Positions 20,687-26,382 of a stretch of DNA of 26,382 nucleotides are shown here, in pieces. This stretch comes from Basidiobolus ranarum (Eukaryota; Basidiobolomycota; Basidiobolomycetes; Basidiobolales). The position numbers and the translations under genes are program-made. Each line of letters opens with the position of its first letter. The first letter of the stretch is position 1. The notes beneath the pieces are model-generated. The model did not search any database. It worked only from the letters and a program-made list of their open reading frames with translations, and was not told the DNA's origin. Where the stretch lies: positions 1-26,382 of the forward strand of contig JASJQH010007007.1 in assembly GCA_040143965.1 (NCBI GenBank). The letters are read 5' to 3'.

Positions 20687-23600
20687 ATGAGTTGGGCAAA
20701 AAAAGACGAGGATGGAGGTACTTGGTCTTCTTTTGTTATATTATCTTGTGAACCTTTTATTCATCTTCTGGTTACCGTTTATTATGAACTCTAGGTGAGT
20801 CTGGACTTTTGCATCACCTCGACAAGACCACAGTTCTACAAGAGGCTCGAGTATTCAACGAGACTCCCATCTCACCTAAAAAGTGTCGTATACTACTGGC
20901 TAAAATTGCCTATTTGTTATATGTGGGAGAATCGTTTGCTACCAATGAGGCCACTGACCTATTTTTCAGCATCACCAAACTTTTCCAATCCAAAGATGTA
21001 TATTTTAAACTTCTCATAACACTTTATTTCTAACCTGTATAGCTTAACAAGAATTCTTTTCCCTATATAGACTTCTTTACGTCAAATAGTTTATCTGGTG
21101 ATCAAGGAGCTCTCCACTGTCGCTCAAGATGTCATCATGATTACAAGTAGTTTAACTAGAGATATGCAGCCTAACTCTGAGGCTATTTACCGTTCAAATG
21201 CTATTCGTGCTCTTTGTAAGATCGTTGATGTAAGCTTACTTAAACATACTTTACCAATTTTCTTTCGTAAATATTGACGGTTTTCGGTGTAGGGTAACAT
21301 GCTTCAAGGTGTCGAGCGTTTCTTGAAGGCAGCTATTGTTGATAAAACTACCTCTATCTCCTCTGCTGCTTTAGTATCTAGTTATCATATGCTCCCAATT
21401 GCCAAAGATGTGGTACGTCGTTGGGCTAATGAGGTTCAAGAAGCTATGAACTCCAAATCTGGTTTGGGTTTTATGTCCACTTCCTCATATACCGGCAACG
21501 GTGTTATGTCTCAGTACCACGCAATGGGACTTTTATACCAGATAAGACAGCATGATCGTATGGCAGTTATCAAACTTGTTCAATCTTTCGCTGGTTCTGG
21601 TAGAGGATTTTTGAGCTCTTCTGCTACTCTTCGTAGTACTATGGCTCATTGTCTATTAATCAGATATGCCTGTAAGGTTATGGAAGAGGATCCTAGGTTT
21701 GTTTATTTATATTCTCTGCGTTCATTACCCGCTCATTTCTCTAAACAATATCTCACTTTAGCACCCAAAGACAACTCTTCGAGTTACTTGAGGGATGGCT
21801 TCGTCACAAGAGTGACATGGTTAACTTTGAGGCGGCAAAGGCCATTTGTAATATGCAAAATTTAAGTGCCAAAGACTTATTTTCAGCAGTATCAGGTAAG
21901 TTTAAAGAGAATTCATAATCCAATGAACAAGAAACTTAACAAAATTTGAACATTTTTAGTTTTACAACATTTCCTTTCTTCCTCTAAGCCAACCCTTCGT
22001 TTCGCTGCTATCCGTACATTGAATAGATTGGCTATGACCAATCCTACCGCAGTTACAGTCTGTAATATTGATATGGAGAATCTTATCACTGACTCTAATC
22101 GTAGTGTAGCTACCTTTGCTATCACTACATTGCTTAAAACCGGTAATGAGGCCAGTGTGGATAGACTTATGAAGCAAATCACCGGTTTCATGTCGGAAAT
22201 CTCGGATGAATTCAAAGTGATCGTTGTTGAAGCCATCAGATCCTTGTGTCTAAAATTCCCAGCCAAACACGGTACCATGCTCGCTTTCTTGAGCAGTATG
22301 TTAAGAGATGAAGGAGGTTATGAGTTTAAACGAGCAGTCGTCGAAGCTATCTTTGATCTAATCAAGAGTATTCCTGAGTCAAAGGAAGTCGCTTTATCAC
22401 ATTTATGTGAGTTTATTGAGGATTGTGAATTCACCAAGATCTCGGTTCGTATCCTTCATCTTTTGGGTGTGGAAGGTCCTAAAACTCCTACTCCAACCGT
22501 GTATATTCGTTATATTTATAACAGAATTATACTTGAAAATGCTATCGTACGTGCGGCCGCTGTTAGCGCTTTAGGTAAATTCGGTGTCAATGTGGCTGAT
22601 GAGAATGTCAAAAAGAGTGTACGTGTACTTTTGACTAGATGTCTCGACGATGTAGATGATGAGGTTCGTGATCGTGCCACTTGGGCTCTTAAGGTTATGG
22701 GTGATGAAGTGACTGCTGAAAAGTATGTTAAAGACGATTCCTCGTATGCATTGGCAGCTCTTGAGAGAAGCCTCGTTGATTACTGCAGTGCTCCGGAAAG
22801 AACTGAAGTTCCATTCGATATCTCCATAATCCCCCAGATCACTAGAAAACAAGCAGAGGCTGAACGTCACACTGTCAGTGCTATTGATTATGCTAATCTT
22901 GGTACTGTACCAAGTGTAGCTGGTCCTGGTGCGCCTGCAGCTGCTCAAAAGGCTAAGCCATCTAATGTTGACCAACAATTATCATATGCTAAGGAAATAG
23001 CCAAGATTCCCGAATTTGCCAGTTACGGACCACTTTTCAAGAGCAGCTTAAAGCCAGTTGAGCTTACTGAAAGTGAGACTGAGTACGTGGTTACTTGCAC
23101 AAAACATATGTTCTCAGAACATGTTGTGTTCCAATTCCATTGTCACAATACTCTTAACGATTCCCTTTTGGAAAATGTCTCAGTAATCATGCAGACAGAT
23201 GATGAAGGATTAGAGGAAATCGAGAATATTCCCGTTGAACAACTTGCTTATGATGTCCCTGGATCGGTCTTTGTTTCATTCAAGAGAGAAGATTCTGAGG
23301 CTTTCCCAGTTGCAACTTTCTCCAATACCATGAAATTCGTTGTTAAGGATTGCGATCCAACTACCGGGGAACCTGATGAACAGGGTTACGAGGACGAGTA
23401 TTTGGTACGTATATTGCATGATTTAGTGGTTTGCTAGTTGTACTAAAAACAATGATTGAATATTAGTTAGAGGATGTCGAACTCAGCATTGGCGATTATA
23501 TTCTTCCTTCCTACATTAGTGATTTCGCAAGAGTTTGGGGAGAACTTGGTGAAGAAGCTGAAGTGGTAGAAACTTTTGCATTAACAGCACTGGATAGTCT

Positions 23601-23909
23601 TCAGAGTAATTAGCAATTATACAATCAATTTACCCTATACTCCAGCTAATCTCATTCACATTGGATGCTTTATCAGCTGCCGTTACATCCATCGTCGATA
23701 TTCTTAGTATGCAGCCACTGGAAAATACGGACACACCCAAGAGTCAAACAACTCATACACTCTTCCTCTCTGGTATTTTCCTTGGTGGAATTAAAGTGTT
23801 GGTCAAATCTCGTATGTCTTTCACTAAAACTACCGGAGTTACCATGGAGTTCTCCGTGCGTAGTAGTGATGAAGAAGTTAGTCGATTTGTTATGGCTACC
23901 ATCGCCTAA
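20687..23909 (+). CDS. SEC21: Coatomer subunit gamma
   Basis: Eight exons (20687-20717, 20795-20997, 21071-21229, 21293-21696, 21771-21895, 21960-23404, 23467-23605, 23677-23909; seven introns of 62-77 bases) give 912 residues, close to the usual 870-935. This is the gamma subunit of the COPI coat, which drives retrograde Golgi-to-ER vesicle traffic. The N-terminus ([11 protein letters not shown], then [20 protein letters not shown]) is characteristic. An adaptin-like alpha-solenoid follows to about residue 540, then a linker and the C-terminal appendage with [37 protein letters not shown] and [17 protein letters not shown]. The first exon is only 31 bases. The last intron (23606-23676) is placed so that [19 protein letters not shown] reads as in the family. 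An essential housekeeping gene. Confidence 0.97.
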
Positions 23910-24057
23910 GTATGAAAATACTTGACTCTTATTTTATTTTATAAAGCTTACATTTCTTGGGAAGATGCATACTCTTTTTTATGTATTTTACCTGTCCCAC
24001 CTCCTTCTCTTCCCCTCTCTTTTACCTTCCACCAGAGAGTGCCCACCACGATATAAA

Positions 24058-24063
24058 AATAAA
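24058..24063 (+). terminator. Poly(A) signal of SEC21
   Basis: AATAAA lies about 150 bases downstream of the SEC21 stop in AT-rich sequence. The remaining sequence to 24418 is the shared 3' region of two convergent genes and holds no gene. It contains a run of eight C residues near 24086. Confidence 0.4.
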
Positions 24064-24418
24064 TATAATTAGTGGAAAAAAACATCCCCCCCCAGTTTAA
24101 TCGAAGTATTCAAAGTAAATGTTGTATTTCTTCATTTAGAATTACACCTACCTTATTTTAATATTGTTCAATCTACAAACTGGTGATAGTTATTTCACTC
24201 GCTCAAAAATCTCAACTATAAATTGGTTTATTTTAAATCACTCTTAAATAAATCCCTTGAGATAACTCCATGCTAAATATAACTGAGAAATTTCAAATAT
24301 AAAAAAGTTGCCTAACTTGACGGATAATTTATGATACAATTTTTGAATGCAATAAATGTTAAATTTTGTTGAAATGTTTGGATATAGTGAATTATTTTCC
24401 GAAGAGTTTTCAATGAGA

Positions 24419-25651
24419 TTAAGATGGAACATCGGTTCTCTCGGTTGGAAGCGAAGTTGAATGTGAGGAGGAAGGTTGCTCATCACGACTGGTACCGGAG
24501 GTATGCGATGGTGAAGGATGAGAATCGTTACTTGTATGTTGGGATTCATGTGTACGGTAAGAGCCATCTGGCGTAGTTTTTTCGTTTGAAGTCGTCGATG
24601 AGTGAGAATAATGTGTGGTATCAGAGCTCCATGTAGCCGATGAAACGGGTGATTTGGGTTCACGTGAATGGTATGAGGTACTACTACTCCAAGTTACTGA
24701 CGAGGTTGCCGACGTATGAGAGTAGCGGGAAGTGGGAGGAATAGTATGTGTAGTATTTGTACTCCATGTAGTTGATGAGATGGGTTCACGTGTATGGCGC
24801 GAGGTAGTCGGTAAAGTATGTGTAGTATTACTACTCCAAGGTTCTGATGAAGCTTTGGACGAATGAGAGTAACGAGAGGTGGGTGGTATAGTGTGCGTAG
24901 TATTACTGCTCGAAGTTGCGGACGTATGAGAGTAACGAGAAGTGGACGGTATAGTGTGTGTTGAATTTGTACTCCATGTAACTGACGAGGTGGAGGATAT
25001 AGGTTCACGTGTACGGCGCGAAGTACTTGGTAGCGTGTGTGTAGTATTACTGCTCCAACTTGCTGATGATGTTATGGAAGTGTGAGAGTGACGTGAAGTA
25101 GATGGTATAGTATGTGTACTAGTGGTGCTCCAGGTGGCTGATGAGGTGGGTGAAATGGGTTCACGGGTACGGTGCGAAGTGGGTGGTGCAGTGTGTGTAG
25201 TATTACTTCTTGATTCTGTTGAGGTTGCGGACGTAAGAGAGTGCTGTGAGGTGGGCGGTATAAAATGGGTAGTAGCACCCCTCCTGGTTGTTGGAGTGGG
25301 GTATTGAGGCTCACTTGCGCTGATTGAGGTTGGTAATAGAGAATGGGTAGTACTGACACTTTGAGTCACTGATTCAATTAGGGAGGTGTGGGAGAAATGT
25401 GATGATTCAGAGGTATACGAAATAGAAGAATGAGGAGGACTGGCATGGGTACTTGATCTGGTTGTATATGATGTAGTGCTAGTATCTGCGGGAGATGTAA
25501 TGGACATTCGCAGAGACGAGACCCAAGCGCAACCACAAGTTGGCAAGGTTTGATCATATCCACTAGTCGTAGTGCCAATCGGTGCACTAAGTATATGACT
25601 GGAGTAAAACAACACCAAGGTGCTAATATGAGTTATAATCTTTGAAATCAT
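24419..25651 (-). CDS. Secreted Ser/Thr-rich repeat protein
   Basis: The single-exon frame encodes 410 residues with a clear signal peptide (MISKIITHISTLVLFYSSHILSA, likely cut near residue 23). Residues 39-41 are CGC, the only cysteine-bearing patch. Most of the rest is Ser/Thr. Residues about 100-345 are an imperfect tandem array of roughly ten units of 20-27 residues, each with a TTHT-P-TS-R core and often ending in a WS motif. Two unit types tend to alternate: one with TREPIS, one with YSHTSATSS. Many NTT/NST sequons fit heavy N- and O-glycosylation. No C-terminal hydrophobic tail for a GPI anchor is seen, so it may be released or cell-wall associated. It resembles fungal mucin-like wall proteins in composition only; the function is unknown. 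A TATA-like box lies just upstream. Confidence 0.75.
   Translation of the reverse strand: MISKIITHISTLVLFYSSHILSAPIGTTTSGYDQTLPTCGCAWVSSLRMSITSPADTSTTSYTTRSSTHASPPHSSISYTSESSHFSHTSLIESVTQSVSTTHSLLPTSISASEPQYPTPTTRRGATTHFIPPTSQHSLTSATSTESRSNTTHTAPPTSHRTREPISPTSSATWSTTSTHTIPSTSRHSHTSITSSASWSSNTTHTLPSTSRRTREPISSTSSVTWSTNSTHTIPSTSRYSHTSATSSSNTTHTIPPTSRYSHSSKASSEPWSSNTTHTLPTTSRHTREPISSTTWSTNTTHTIPPTSRYSHTSATSSVTWSSSTSYHSREPKSPVSSATWSSDTTHYSHSSTTSNEKTTPDGSYRTHESQHTSNDSHPSPSHTSGTSRDEQPSSSHSTSLPTERTDVPS
24617..25354 (-). repeat. Coding tandem repeat array in the Ser/Thr-rich gene
   Basis: About ten imperfect units of 60-80 bases lie head to tail within the coding frame. They share the GTNGTATTAC and TAGTGTGTG-type segments on the + strand. 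Units of two types tend to alternate, so the array probably expanded partly as two-unit blocks. Repeats of this kind change length easily. Confidence 0.75.
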
Positions 25652-25686
25652 GTTGCAAGTTTTTTGTACTCATTTTGGTTTCTATC

Positions 25687-25694
25687 TATTTATA
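25687..25694 (-). promoter_or_regulatory. TATA box of the Ser/Thr-rich gene
   Basis: Minus-strand TATAAATA lies about 36 bases upstream of the ATG at 25651, implying a very short 5' leader. Confidence 0.5.
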
Positions 25695-25706
25695 TTTGCT
25701 TAATTC

Positions 25707-25753
25707 AGCAAAGCCCATACTCTTGTCTCCTTTAAACCTACATGGGCTTTGCT
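25707..25753. repeat. 12-base perfect inverted repeat upstream of the TATA box
   Basis: AGCAAAGCCCAT (25707-25718) and ATGGGCTTTGCT (25742-25753) are exact reverse complements separated by 23 bases. The pair begins 13 bases upstream of the minus-strand TATA box of the Ser/Thr-rich gene, so it may be a paired binding site for a regulator. A small mobile-element relic is the alternative. Confidence 0.7.
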
Positions 25754-26382
25754 ATATGTATCCTAGGTTCCTAGTCTTGACTGGTGCCGCTTAACCTAAG
25801 GCTAGATCACTCGTTGCAACTTCAATGCTAGGGTCTAATGCTTTGTACAGCTAAGCCTTAAAAATTGCCATATCGAGATGAATGATAGTTAGCCAAATTT
25901 TCTCATCCATTTACATGAAAATATCATAATCAACTCAGCCCCGAAATTTCGTCAACTATTGCCATGCAATATATGCATGCTTCTTTGTAGCCTTGAGTCC
26001 AGTGATTTCCCCTAAAGTGAGATAGATAGCCTGAATCGATGAGTTATGCACTGAGAATATCTACTAAGATAAAGGCGATCACCTTAATCAGATCTTATAT
26101 CAGACATCACTTGTTTCTATCCCTACACTACCTTTCCTCTTGAAGAAGTAGGCTTAGTTTACCAGTTTTGCCTAGGAATCGATTCATTCCACCCGAACCA
26201 CATGTAACTATCTGCTTCGCCTCATTGAATCTTATCACTCACAAACATTTATAAGTGAGGACAAGAGCGATAGCAATACCACGATACTGAACATACAAGA
26301 CTTCCAACTACACTCAACCATGCATTTCAACAATCTTCTTTAACTCGGCTGTTATGCTCTCATGTGCAATAACTTTGGCCAG

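Larger units (their letters stand above)
25652..26382. other. Right-edge intergenic, possible gene start
   Basis: The first 100 bases are the promoter of the Ser/Thr-rich gene, including the inverted repeat listed below. No gene is seen in the middle. At the far right a TTTATAAG box (26248-26255) is followed by ATG at 26320 (a short frame, stop at 26341) and another ATG at 26354 that opens a hydrophobic frame, MLSCAITLA, running off the window. This could be the start of a secreted protein. Confidence 0.3.

Noticed and set aside
23661-23909. Separate small gene at the 3' end of SEC21
   Set aside because: From 23677 the frame is the last exon of SEC21, joined after removal of the intron at 23606-23676.

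Overview
The window looks like the nuclear genome of a filamentous fungus, most likely an early-diverging, AT-rich one such as a Mucorales-type mould. The evidence is short GT-AG introns of 50 to 81 bases, intergenic TTAGGG-type repeats, a Slo/BK-type potassium channel, and a phosphatase-1 glycogen-targeting protein with a CBM21 domain. The lineage is an inference; no marker gene is present.

Layout. The left half (1-13500) is gene-poor. It holds three single-exon genes: a CBM21 / PP1 regulatory protein (3060-4193, +), N-acetylglucosamine-6-phosphate deacetylase (7600-8805, -) and an MFSD1-like transporter (11963-13366 or -13504, -). Between them lie remnants of at least two LTR-retrotransposon families, seen only as solo or partial LTRs, including one LTR nested inside another at 10076-10735. 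No gag or pol reading frame was recognised.

The right half (14200-24000) is gene-dense and intron-rich, with all genes on the + strand: a BK/Slo-like potassium channel that I assembled from 21 exons (14217-18588, 1050 aa), a mitochondrial NADH-cytochrome b5 reductase-family protein (three exons, 19011-20089, 310 aa) and coatomer gamma subunit SEC21 (eight exons, 20687-23909, 912 aa). Facing SEC21 is a single-exon gene for a secreted Ser/Thr-rich repeat protein (24419-25651, -). A TATA-like box and a possible signal-peptide start lie at the extreme right edge.

The genes are not an operon or an obvious pathway cluster: glycogen-phosphatase targeting, amino-sugar catabolism, vacuolar transport, potassium flux, flavin electron transfer and COPI trafficking are separate housekeeping jobs. 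The deacetylase is not next to the other GlcNAc-catabolism genes that cluster with it in some fungi. I found no defence system, CRISPR, tRNA, rRNA or clearly new multi-gene system. The most interesting points are the nested LTR relics, the 21-exon channel gene with a 25-base microexon, the contrast between intronless and intron-rich genes, and the alternating two-type repeat of the secreted protein.
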